From the NCBI GenBank assembly GCA_008012315.1, contig SSEL01000032.1, forward strand, positions 124,001 to 188,000: 64,000 nucleotides of DNA. The letters run 5' to 3'. Origin of the DNA: Rhodospirillaceae bacterium (GTDB taxonomy: Bacteria > Pseudomonadota > Alphaproteobacteria > Dongiales > Dongiaceae). The translations under genes and the position numbers were made by a program. Below the pieces are notes generated by a model. It ran no database searches. It was given only the letters and a program-made list of their open reading frames with translations, and was not told the origin of the DNA. How positions within the stretch are numbered: the first letter of the stretch is position 1; each line of letters begins with the position of its first letter. Positions 57,060 through 64,000 of this stretch are shown one piece after another.

Positions 57060-57710
57060 ATGATGCAGCTCGACATTTTTTCCGACACGATCTGTCCCTG
57101 GTGCTATATCGGCAAACGTCGCCTGGAACGTACGCTGCAGGCACGGCCGCAGTCTGACCTGCGGCTGCGCTGGCGGGCTTTCCAGCTCAATCCCGGCATG
57201 CCGGCCGGCGGCATGGAACGCCAGCAATATATGACGGCCAAATTCGGCAGCGTGGAGCGCGCCGGCCGCCTATATGACACCGTTAGCCGCATCGGCGCCG
57301 CCGAGGGCATTGCGTTCCGCTTCGATCTGATCTTGCGGACGCCGAATACCCTGCTGTCGCATCGGCTTTGCTACGTCGCGGCGACGGCGGACCTGCAGGA
57401 TGCCATGCTCGATCGTCTGTATCTCGCTTATTTCCAGGAAGGGCTGGATATCGGCGACGTCACGGTCCTGGCGTCCCTGGCCCGTGACGTCGGCGTGCCG
57501 CCGGATCTCGCCGCCGAGGCACTGGCCGGCACGGCCCGGATCGATACCGCGCTTGCCAGCGATTTTCAGGCCCGCCGCCAGGGCATCAATGGCGTTCCCT
57601 ATTTCATCTTCAACGGTCGCTTCGGCCTTTCCGGCGCGCAAGAGCCGGAAGCTCTTTTCCATATGTTCGATCTCGCCCGCGAGGACGACGCGCTGCAGCG
57701 CTCGGCCTGA
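57060..57710 (+). CDS. DsbA-family thiol oxidoreductase, FrnE-like
   Basis: A 216-residue cytosolic thioredoxin-fold protein. The redox motif CPWC lies at residues 12-15 in DIFSDTICPWCYIGKRRLE, the helical insert follows, and the cis-Pro loop reads INGVPYFIFNGRFGLSGAQ. This matches FrnE-like proteins (related to 2-hydroxychromene-2-carboxylate isomerase), which act as disulfide oxidoreductases or isomerases in oxidative stress. There is no signal peptide. It converges with mfd, 9 bases apart. Confidence 0.92.
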   Translation: MMQLDIFSDTICPWCYIGKRRLERTLQARPQSDLRLRWRAFQLNPGMPAGGMERQQYMTAKFGSVERAGRLYDTVSRIGAAEGIAFRFDLILRTPNTLLSHRLCYVAATADLQDAMLDRLYLAYFQEGLDIGDVTVLASLARDVGVPPDLAAEALAGTARIDTALASDFQARRQGINGVPYFIFNGRFGLSGAQEPEALFHMFDLAREDDALQRSA

Positions 57711-57719
57711 ACTGGCCGG

Positions 57720-60700
57720 TCACGCCACCAGCGTGACAAGGTTCTGCAATAGCTTCCTGACCCCGCCTACCCTTGCCTTCTGATCGTCCCATTCCTGGCG
57801 GTAGACCAGGCGGTGATCGGGCCGCATGGCGATGATGGTCGACCGTTTGGTGATGAACTCGATCAGCTTGGCCGGTTGGTCGAAGCGGTTCTGGTGGAAG
57901 GTCAGCACCGCGCCCTTTGGTCCCGCTTCCACCTTCTCGATATTGGCTTGGCGGCACATCTTCTTGATGGCGACGATCTGCAGCAGGTTCTCGACCTCTT
58001 CCGGCAGTTTGCCGAAACGGTCGATCAATTCGGCCGCGAAGGCATCGATTTCTGCCTGATTGTCGAGACCGGCGATGCGGCGATAAAGGCCGAGACGGAT
58101 ATTGAGATCGGTCACGTAATCCTCGGGGATCAGGACCGACATGCCGATATTGATCTGCGGCGTCCATTCCTGTGCCCTGGCCGCCGTCACGTCGCCGCGC
58201 GCTTCCCGCACCGCTTCTTCCAGCAATTGCTGATAAAGCTCGACGCCGACCTCACGGACATGGCCGGATTGTTCGTCGCCCAGCAGATTACCGGCGCCCC
58301 GGATATCGAGATCGTGGCTGGCCAGGGTGAAACCCGCGCCGAGCTGGTCCAGGCTCTGCATCACCTCCAGGCGGCGCTGGGCTGAATCGGTAAGTTTCTT
58401 GCCCGGCGGCGTCGTCAGATAGGCATAGCCGCGCAGCTTCGCCCGCCCGACCCGGCCGCGCAATTGATAGAGCTGCGCCAGGCCGAACATATCGGCGCGG
58501 TGCATGATGATGGTATTGGCGGTCGGGATGTCGAGGCCGGATTCGATGATATTGGTTGCCAGCAGCATTTCGTAGCTGCCGTCATAGAAGGCATTCATCG
58601 CCTTTTCCAACTGCGTCGGCGTCATGCGGCCATGAGCGACGACGAATTTGATCTCCGGCACCAGATTGCGCAGCCTTTCGGCAAGCGTATCAAGATCCTC
58701 GATGCGGGGACAGACATAGAAAATCTGCCCGCCGCGGAAGTGCTCGCGCATGATCGCCTCGCGGATCACCACCGGATCATAGGGCAGCACGAAGCTGCGC
58801 ACCGCCAGGCGATCAACCGGCGCCGTGGTGATCAGGCTCATCTCGCGGATGCCGGTCAGCGCCAGCTGCAACGTGCGCGGGATCGGCGTTGCCGTCAGCG
58901 TCAGGACATGCACATCGCCGCGCAGTTCCTTCAAGCGTTCCTTCTGCGTCACGCCGAAATGCTGTTCCTCATCGACGATCAGCAGGCCGAGATTGGCAAA
59001 CTCGATGGATTTCGCCAGCAAGGCATGGGTTCCGACGACGATATCGACGGTGCCCTCCTTGACTTCCCTCTTGATTTCGCTTGCTTCCTTGGTGCCGACG
59101 AGGCGCGAGAGCTGCCGCACCTTCACCGGCAGGCCGGCGAAACGCTCGGCGAAAGTCCGGGCATGCTGCCGGCACAGCAAGGTGGTCGGCGTTACGACGG
59201 CCACTTGCTTGCCACTCAAGGCGGCGACGAAGGCCGCACGCAAGGCAACTTCCGTCTTGCCGAAGCCGACATCGCCGCAGACCAGGCGATCCATTGGCTT
59301 GCCGCTGGCCATGTCTTCCAGCACCTCTTCGATCGCCCGCAACTGGTCTTCCGTCTCGGCATAGCGGAAACGGGCGCAGAATTCATCGAACAACCCTTCC
59401 GGCGCCAGCATCGGCTCGGCCTGTTTCACGGCGCGCTGGGCGGCCGTCTTCATCAGCTGATCGGCGATATCGCGAATCCGCTGTTTGACGCGCGCCTTCC
59501 GTGCCTGCCAGGCAGCACCGCCCAGCTTGTCGAGCTGGACGATGGCATCCTCGCCGCCATAGCGGCTGATGACATCGATATTCTCGACCGGCACATAGAG
59601 CTTGTCGCCGCCGTCATAGAAGACGCGCAGGCAGTCATGGGGGGCACCGCCGACATCCAGCGTTTCCAGTCCGTCATAGCGGCCGATACCGTGATCGACA
59701 TGAACGACATAATCGCCGGCCTGGAAATTCGCCAGCTCCGCCAGGAAGGTCTCGTTCTTGCGTTTCTTGGTGATCGGCCGGGTCAGGCGATCGCCGAGAA
59801 TATCCTGTTCGGTCAGGAAGAGCAGTTGATCGGTGGCGAAGCCGGTTTCCAGCACCAGCACGGCCCGGCCCAAGATTTCCTTGCCATCGGTCAGGGCCGA
59901 TTCCAGGGCCTGCTGCCAATTGCCGGTGGCTTCCTGTTGCTTGATGCCGTGCTCGGCCAGCAGATGCGACAGCCGCTCCAGGGCGCCATTGCTGGCGGCC
60001 GTCAAAACTACCTTGCGACCTTCGCTATGTTCGGTCCGGATGGCGCGGGCCACCGCCTCGTAGAGATTGACGTCGGGATTGGTGCGTGCCTCGACGAAAT
60101 TGCGGCCAGGCCTGGCCGGACCTTTCAGCCAGTTGGAACCGGGCGGCGCCAGGAACGGATTGCAGGCTAGGGTGACCCGCTCCCGCTCCATCTTGTCCCA
60201 GCCATTGCCGGTCAGATAAAGCCGGCTCGGCGGCAGCGGCCGGTAAATCGGTGCGCCGCTATCCTTCTCGGCCCGCTGCAGATCGGTGCGCGCTTGATAG
60301 AAATCGGCGACCATATCCAGGCGGGCTTTCTTCGCCTCCTCCGCCTGATGGTCGAGCGTGACCACGGCCTCCGGCATGTAGTGATCGAAGGGAACCAGCG
60401 TGGTGCCGAAGAGCGGTAGCCAATGCTCCATGCCCGGATAGTGCCGGCCGGCGCTGATCGCCTCATAAAGCGGATCGTCGCTGCCCGATGTGCCGAATTC
60501 GCTGCGGTAGCCGGTGCGGAAGCTTTCGATCGCGGCCGGCGTGAGGCTGATCTCGTTGATTGGGTTGAGCGCGAAGCGGTCGAGCCGGTCGCGGCTGCGC
60601 TGGGTCATCGGATCGAAGAAGCGCAGATCCTCGATATCGTCGCCGAAGAAATCGACGCGCAAAGGCTGGCTGGTTCCAGGCGGGAAAAGATCGACGATGC

Positions 60701-61247
60701 CACCGCGCACGGCGAACTCGCCCGCCTCGACCACGGCGCCGCTGCGCAGATAGCCCTTGCGCAGCAGGAATTCCACCAGCCCGTCAGGCCCTCGCTTGCC
60801 GCCGAAATCCAGGATCCGGCCACGTTTCAGCTCCAGTGAGGATTCGGCGAAACTGAACGGCTCCGGCACACGCTGCAGAATGGCGGCGATAGTGGTGATG
60901 ACGACCGGCCAGGCCCGCTTGTCGCGATGAATGGCGGCCAGTTGCGACAGCGTGTCGATCCGGCGGGCCAGGATATCGCGATGCGGCGAGGCGCGGTCAT
61001 AAGGCAGACAGTCCCAGGCGGGAAATGTCAGCACCTGGAGGTCCGGCGCGAAGAAGCGCAGGGTCTCGGCCAGCCGCGTCATGTGCAGATCGTCGATCGC
61101 CACATGAATGACGCCGCCCCGTTGATGGCGCGCCAGAGCGGCGATCAGCAGGGCCTCGCTGCCATCGGGAACGCCGCCGACATCGTGGCGGCCGGGGGCC
61201 GGAAGAGTAAAAGGTAGATCGATCACGTTATGTGGCCAGTCGGACAA
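57720..61247 (-). CDS. mfd: Transcription-repair coupling factor Mfd
   Basis: ATP-dependent DNA translocase that removes RNA polymerase stalled at lesions and recruits UvrA. 1175 residues: UvrB-like N-terminal region (1-350, DLFPPGTSQPLRVDFFGDDI), RNA polymerase interaction domain (about 490-560, DYVVHVDHGIGRYDGLETLD), RecG-like helicase motor (Walker A GDVGFGKTEVALRAAFVAA, DEEQHFGVTQKERLKEL, TLTATPIPRTLQLALTGIRE, ATNIIESGLDIP and QLRGRVGRA) and the C-terminal TRCF domain. sdhE lies 36 bases upstream in the same direction, a known alphaproteobacterial pair. Confidence 0.97.
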   Translation of the reverse strand: MSDWPHNVIDLPFTLPAPGRHDVGGVPDGSEALLIAALARHQRGGVIHVAIDDLHMTRLAETLRFFAPDLQVLTFPAWDCLPYDRASPHRDILARRIDTLSQLAAIHRDKRAWPVVITTIAAILQRVPEPFSFAESSLELKRGRILDFGGKRGPDGLVEFLLRKGYLRSGAVVEAGEFAVRGGIVDLFPPGTSQPLRVDFFGDDIEDLRFFDPMTQRSRDRLDRFALNPINEISLTPAAIESFRTGYRSEFGTSGSDDPLYEAISAGRHYPGMEHWLPLFGTTLVPFDHYMPEAVVTLDHQAEEAKKARLDMVADFYQARTDLQRAEKDSGAPIYRPLPPSRLYLTGNGWDKMERERVTLACNPFLAPPGSNWLKGPARPGRNFVEARTNPDVNLYEAVARAIRTEHSEGRKVVLTAASNGALERLSHLLAEHGIKQQEATGNWQQALESALTDGKEILGRAVLVLETGFATDQLLFLTEQDILGDRLTRPITKKRKNETFLAELANFQAGDYVVHVDHGIGRYDGLETLDVGGAPHDCLRVFYDGGDKLYVPVENIDVISRYGGEDAIVQLDKLGGAAWQARKARVKQRIRDIADQLMKTAAQRAVKQAEPMLAPEGLFDEFCARFRYAETEDQLRAIEEVLEDMASGKPMDRLVCGDVGFGKTEVALRAAFVAALSGKQVAVVTPTTLLCRQHARTFAERFAGLPVKVRQLSRLVGTKEASEIKREVKEGTVDIVVGTHALLAKSIEFANLGLLIVDEEQHFGVTQKERLKELRGDVHVLTLTATPIPRTLQLALTGIREMSLITTAPVDRLAVRSFVLPYDPVVIREAIMREHFRGGQIFYVCPRIEDLDTLAERLRNLVPEIKFVVAHGRMTPTQLEKAMNAFYDGSYEMLLATNIIESGLDIPTANTIIMHRADMFGLAQLYQLRGRVGRAKLRGYAYLTTPPGKKLTDSAQRRLEVMQSLDQLGAGFTLASHDLDIRGAGNLLGDEQSGHVREVGVELYQQLLEEAVREARGDVTAARAQEWTPQINIGMSVLIPEDYVTDLNIRLGLYRRIAGLDNQAEIDAFAAELIDRFGKLPEEVENLLQIVAIKKMCRQANIEKVEAGPKGAVLTFHQNRFDQPAKLIEFITKRSTIIAMRPDHRLVYRQEWDDQKARVGGVRKLLQNLVTLVA

Positions 61248-61283
61248 GGATTTCAGACAAGGATTGGTGGGGCGGAACCGGGT

Positions 61284-61610
61284 TCAGCCGCGATCGGGAA
61301 AATGATGGCGGATGAGACGTTGAAGGACGGTGCTGTTGCTGGCTTGCGGCACATCGGCCCGTGCGCAAAGCCAGTCGTATATATCCGGGTCGCTTTCCTC
61401 AAGCAACTTGGCGTAATCCGCCAGTTCGCTTTCGCTCATATCCGGCACGGCGATATCGGCGAAGCGGCCCATGATCAAATCCATCTCGCGGGTGCCCCGG
61501 TGCCAACTGCGGAAAATCAGCCTTTTCCGCAGGCTGGTGACGCTATCGACCGGGTTTTGGCCCGTATTTTCGCCAGGCTGTTCACCGGGGGCATCCTTTG
61601 CCGCGCCCAT
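61284..61610 (-). CDS. sdhE: Succinate dehydrogenase flavinylation factor SdhE
   Basis: Small assembly factor that promotes covalent FAD attachment to SdhA. 108 residues from ATG 61610, which follows AAGGAG. The signature RSWHRGTREMDLIMGRFAD is complete, with the R-G-x-x-E-M-D core; ESDPDIYDWLCARADVP matches the C-terminal half. The first 25 residues are a disordered-looking extension rich in Gly, Pro and Asn. It precedes mfd in the same direction and diverges from recG. Confidence 0.95.
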   Translation of the reverse strand: MGAAKDAPGEQPGENTGQNPVDSVTSLRKRLIFRSWHRGTREMDLIMGRFADIAVPDMSESELADYAKLLEESDPDIYDWLCARADVPQASNSTVLQRLIRHHFPDRG

Positions 61611-61691
61611 CGAAACTCCTTCCCTGTCATCCGCACTGAGGGTAGAACAAAACGGAGCCAAAATAGTCGACAACCACGCATAAGAAAACCC

Positions 61692-63773
61692 GTGCGACCG
61701 CAGATCCTCTTCCCGCTTTTTGCAGCCCTCGACAAGCTGCCCGGCCTCGGCCCGCGCCTCTCCAAGCTGGCGGCCAAGCTCTGCGGCGAGCATGTGGTGG
61801 ACCTGCTCTGGCATCTGCCGGTCAGCGTGATCGACCGGCGGGCCAGCCCGAGCCTGGCCTTGGCGGAAAACGGGGCGATCGTCACCTTGAAGGTCAAAGT
61901 GGAGTGGCACCAGAAGCCCGGCCACCGGCGCCAGCCCTATCGCGTGCGCTGTTCGGATGGCAGCGGCTTCATCGACCTGGTGTTCTTCAATGCGCGTGAC
62001 GAATGGCTGGAGAAGAACCTGCCCGTTGGCGACTGGCGGGCGATCAGCGGCAGGGTCGAGCGGTTTGGCGGCGAGCTGAACATGGTGCATCCGGATCACA
62101 TCGTGCCGGCCGAGGAACTGGAAAGCCTGCAGCGCCTGGAGCCGGTCTATCCGCTGACGGCGGGCCTGCCCGCCAAGACTTTACGCAAAGCCATCGATGC
62201 GGCCTTGACCCGGTTGCCGGATCTGCCCGAATGGATCGATCCCTCGCTCATGCAACGTGATGGCTGGCCATCCTGGCGTGAGGCGTTGTCCTCTTTGCAC
62301 CATCCTGAAGCCGCCGAGGGTTTTTCGCTGCAATCGAAGGCGCGGCGGCGCCTCGCCTATGATGAATTGCTGGCCAATCAGCTTGCGTTGGCTTTGGTGC
62401 GACAGCAGAACCGGTCGCTGGCCGGACGGCCGAGCCAGGGTGACGGCCGCTTGAGGGAAAAGGTTCTGGCCTCCCTGCCCTATCAGTTGACCGGCAGCCA
62501 GCAACAGGCGATGCGCGAGATCGCCGAGGACATGGCCCAGGCCAACCGGATGCTACGACTGCTACAGGGCGATGTCGGCAGCGGCAAGACGGTGGTGGCC
62601 TTGCTGGCCATGCTGATCGCCGTGGAGGCCGGCGGCCAGGCGGCTTTGCTGGCGCCCACCGATATTCTCGCCCGCCAGCATTTCGCCAGTCTGCAGCCTT
62701 TGGCCCAGGCCGCCGGCCTGGAGATCGCGTTGTTCACCGGGCGTGACAAGGGCAAGGCCCGGGAGGCTTTGCTGGCGCGCCTCGCGGCCGGCGACATCAA
62801 GCTCATCGTGGGAACGCATGCCCTGGTGCAGGATGATGTCGCCTTCGAGGATCTGCGGCTGGCGGTGGTCGACGAGCAGCATCGTTTCGGCGTGCAGCAG
62901 CGTGTCGCCCTGGCCGGCAAGGGCCGTGGCGTCGATCTGCTGGTGATGACGGCAACGCCGATCCCGCGCACGCTGATGCTGACCGGCTATGGCGATATCG
63001 ATGTCTCGCGCCTGACCGAGAAGCCGCCCGGACGCCAGCCGATCGATACCCGCACCTTGCCGATCGAGCGCCTGGACGATGTCGTCGAAGGTCTGCGGCG
63101 CGCCATCACTGGCGGCGCCCGCATCTACTGGGTCTGCCCGCTGGTGGATGAGTCAGAGGTGATCGATCTCGCCGCTGCCAGCGAACGACATCGTCACCTG
63201 ACCCAGGTTTTCGGCGATCGCATCGGTTTGGTGCATGGCAAGCAGAAAGCTGCCGAACGGGATCAGACCATGGCTGCTTTCACCGCCGGCGACCTCGATA
63301 TCCTCGTTGCCACCACGGTCATCGAGGTCGGGGTCAATGTTCCCGAAGCCACGGTCATGGTGATCGAACATGCCGAACGCTTCGGCCTCGCCCAGTTGCA
63401 CCAGTTGCGCGGCCGGGTCGGCCGGGGTACCGGCAAATCGAGTTGCCTCCTGCTCTATCAGACGCCCTTGGGCGAGACCGCGAAGGCGCGCCTCTCGATC
63501 TTGCGCGAAAGCGAGGATGGTTTCCGCATCGCCGAGGAAGATCTGCGTCTACGCGGTGGCGGCGAGCTGCTGGGGACGCGACAGAGCGGCCTGCCGGAAT
63601 TTCGCCTCGCCGATCTCGCGGCTCATGACGATCTCCTGACCATGGCGCGTGACGATGCGCATCTGATCATCGAGCGCGACAACAACCTGCTATCATCGCG
63701 CGGCGAGGCATTGCGCATCCTGCTCTATCTCTTCCAGCGCGATGCGATGATCAAGACCCTGCGCTCGGGATGA
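61692..63773 (+). CDS. recG: ATP-dependent DNA helicase RecG
   Basis: Branch-migrating helicase that remodels stalled forks and Holliday junctions. 693 residues from GTG 61692; a longer open frame upstream overlaps the divergent sdhE gene and is not real. Wedge (OB) domain in the first 250 residues (LPVSVIDRRASPSLALAEN; LVFFNARDEW), then helicase motifs: LQGDVGSGKTVVALLAMLIA, DEQHRFGVQQRVAL, TATPIPRTLMLTGYGDIDVS, ATTVIEVGVNVPEATVMVIE and QLRGRVGRG. The C-terminal TRG region (LRLRGGGELLGTRQSGLPEF) is complete. Confidence 0.97.
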   Translation: MRPQILFPLFAALDKLPGLGPRLSKLAAKLCGEHVVDLLWHLPVSVIDRRASPSLALAENGAIVTLKVKVEWHQKPGHRRQPYRVRCSDGSGFIDLVFFNARDEWLEKNLPVGDWRAISGRVERFGGELNMVHPDHIVPAEELESLQRLEPVYPLTAGLPAKTLRKAIDAALTRLPDLPEWIDPSLMQRDGWPSWREALSSLHHPEAAEGFSLQSKARRRLAYDELLANQLALALVRQQNRSLAGRPSQGDGRLREKVLASLPYQLTGSQQQAMREIAEDMAQANRMLRLLQGDVGSGKTVVALLAMLIAVEAGGQAALLAPTDILARQHFASLQPLAQAAGLEIALFTGRDKGKAREALLARLAAGDIKLIVGTHALVQDDVAFEDLRLAVVDEQHRFGVQQRVALAGKGRGVDLLVMTATPIPRTLMLTGYGDIDVSRLTEKPPGRQPIDTRTLPIERLDDVVEGLRRAITGGARIYWVCPLVDESEVIDLAAASERHRHLTQVFGDRIGLVHGKQKAAERDQTMAAFTAGDLDILVATTVIEVGVNVPEATVMVIEHAERFGLAQLHQLRGRVGRGTGKSSCLLLYQTPLGETAKARLSILRESEDGFRIAEEDLRLRGGGELLGTRQSGLPEFRLADLAAHDDLLTMARDDAHLIIERDNNLLSSRGEALRILLYLFQRDAMIKTLRSG

Positions 63774-63782
63774 GGTGACGGG

Positions 63783-64000
63783 CTATTTGGTTGAAACGCC
63801 GTTCGCGGTTTTTTCAGCCGGCGTGATGATGCCGCCGGAAATGACCAATTTGAGGCCGTCTTCCACCGACATCTTCAACCGCTTGACTTGTGCCATCGGT
63901 ACGAAGATCAGGAACCCTGATGTGGGATTGGGTGTCGTTGGTACGAAGATGTTGATCAGATCGTCTTGCAGAAGCTCTTTGACCTCACCTTGCGTGGTGC
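63783..64000 (-). CDS. DUF502 family membrane protein, 3' end only
   Basis: Only the last 72 codons are inside the window; the gene continues past the right edge. The visible residues include QGEVKELLQDDLINIFVPTT, PNPTSGFLIFVPMAQVKRL and SVEDGLKLVISGGIITP, which match the C-terminal part of DUF502 proteins, usually about 200 residues with two transmembrane helices in the missing part. Function is unknown. It converges with recG, with 9 bases between the stop codons; a recG terminator overlaps its 3' end. Confidence 0.88.
   Translation of the reverse strand, partial: TTQGEVKELLQDDLINIFVPTTPNPTSGFLIFVPMAQVKRLKMSVEDGLKLVISGGIITPAEKTANGVSTK
63793..63814 (+). terminator. Possible terminator for recG
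   Basis: A short stem with the loop TTCG (GCCG-TTCG-CGGT, extended by AAA/TTT with one mismatch) runs into six T residues, 20 bases after the recG stop. It overlaps the last codons of the converging DUF502 gene. Confidence 0.45.

Noticed and set aside
58464-60170. A 568-codon open frame antisense to mfd, and similar long antisense frames over eno (3726-4865) and lpd (10062-11750)
   Set aside because: They lie wholly opposite genes with unmistakable family motifs. Their residue content (rich in His, Gln, Arg, Gly) is what the complement of GC-rich coding DNA gives. No ribosome binding sites or family motifs were seen.
61230-61691. Upstream extension of the recG frame
   Set aside because: It is antisense to sdhE, which has a complete signature; RecG family similarity begins only at about 61692.

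Overview
The window reads as chromosomal core genome of an alphaproteobacterium. GC content is high and genes are packed tightly, with many 4-base ATGA/GTGA overlaps. The gene orders pyrG-kdsA-eno-ftsB-pdhABC-lpd-lipA-ratA, dusB-ntrB-ntrC-ntrY-ntrX-hfq-hflX and rlpA-dacC-tmk-holB-metG-tatD are typical of the class. The lipoyl domain fused to the pyruvate dehydrogenase E1-beta subunit and the ispDF fusion also point there. A Rhodospirillales-like host is my best inference; I cannot name a genus. I see no insertion sequence, prophage, CRISPR array or plasmid gene.

Layout. 1-5.5 kb: the 3' part of pyrG, then kdsA, a small Cys-rich DUF1272 protein, a YihY-type membrane protein, enolase and FtsB. 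5.5-13.2 kb: the pyruvate dehydrogenase cluster (pdhA, pdhB, pdhC, two small Cys-containing membrane-anchored paralogues, lpd, lipA, ratA), with a promoter and a three-tier hairpin placed almost exactly at the predicted 5' end of its mRNA. 13.2-16.6 kb: a minus-strand DUF429-pncC-ispDF block and a plus-strand CcsA/YpjD-like membrane protein. 16.6-30.7 kb: one long co-directional run with dusB, two nitrogen-type two-component systems (NtrBC, NtrYX), trkA, a D-amino acid aminotransferase, a HAD phosphatase, hfq, hflX, an inositol-monophosphatase-like enzyme and a beta-hydroxyacid-dehydrogenase-like enzyme, closed by a terminator. 31-33.6 kb: mazG (minus), a DmpA-type peptidase and a 3-methyladenine DNA glycosylase. 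33.6-37.8 kb: the phosphate uptake operon pstSCAB behind tandem Pho-box-like repeats, without phoU or phoB after it. 37.8-43.7 kb: accessory metabolic and transport genes (nitroreductase, VOC protein, FAD oxidase, methyltransferase, CaCA exchanger, CDF metal exporter). 43.7-51.4 kb: a minus-strand housekeeping run (MBL hydrolase, tatD, metG, holB, tmk, dacC, rlpA). 51.4-57.7 kb: the most irregular part, with a probable frameshift at the start of rlpA, a second frameshifted unknown gene, a ChrB-domain/MFS pair, tRNA-Ser(TGA), an OmpA-like membrane protein followed by a small membrane peptide, an APC permease and a DsbA/FrnE-family protein. 57.7-64 kb: mfd, sdhE, recG and the 3' end of a DUF502 gene.

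How the genes work together: the pdh cluster makes, lipoylates and regenerates the pyruvate dehydrogenase complex. The ntr block senses nitrogen and redox or envelope state and carries hfq for post-transcriptional control. The pst operon takes up phosphate under probable PhoB control. The metG/holB/tmk and mfd/recG runs serve translation, replication and repair.

I found no clear-cut new defence or mobile system. The observations most worth checking are the 5'-terminal hairpin of the pdh mRNA, the paired CxC proteins inside the pdh operon, the two homopolymer frameshifts near 51.35 and 51.66 kb, the degenerate OmpA-like protein with its small partner, and the ChrB/MFS pair that lacks ChrA.
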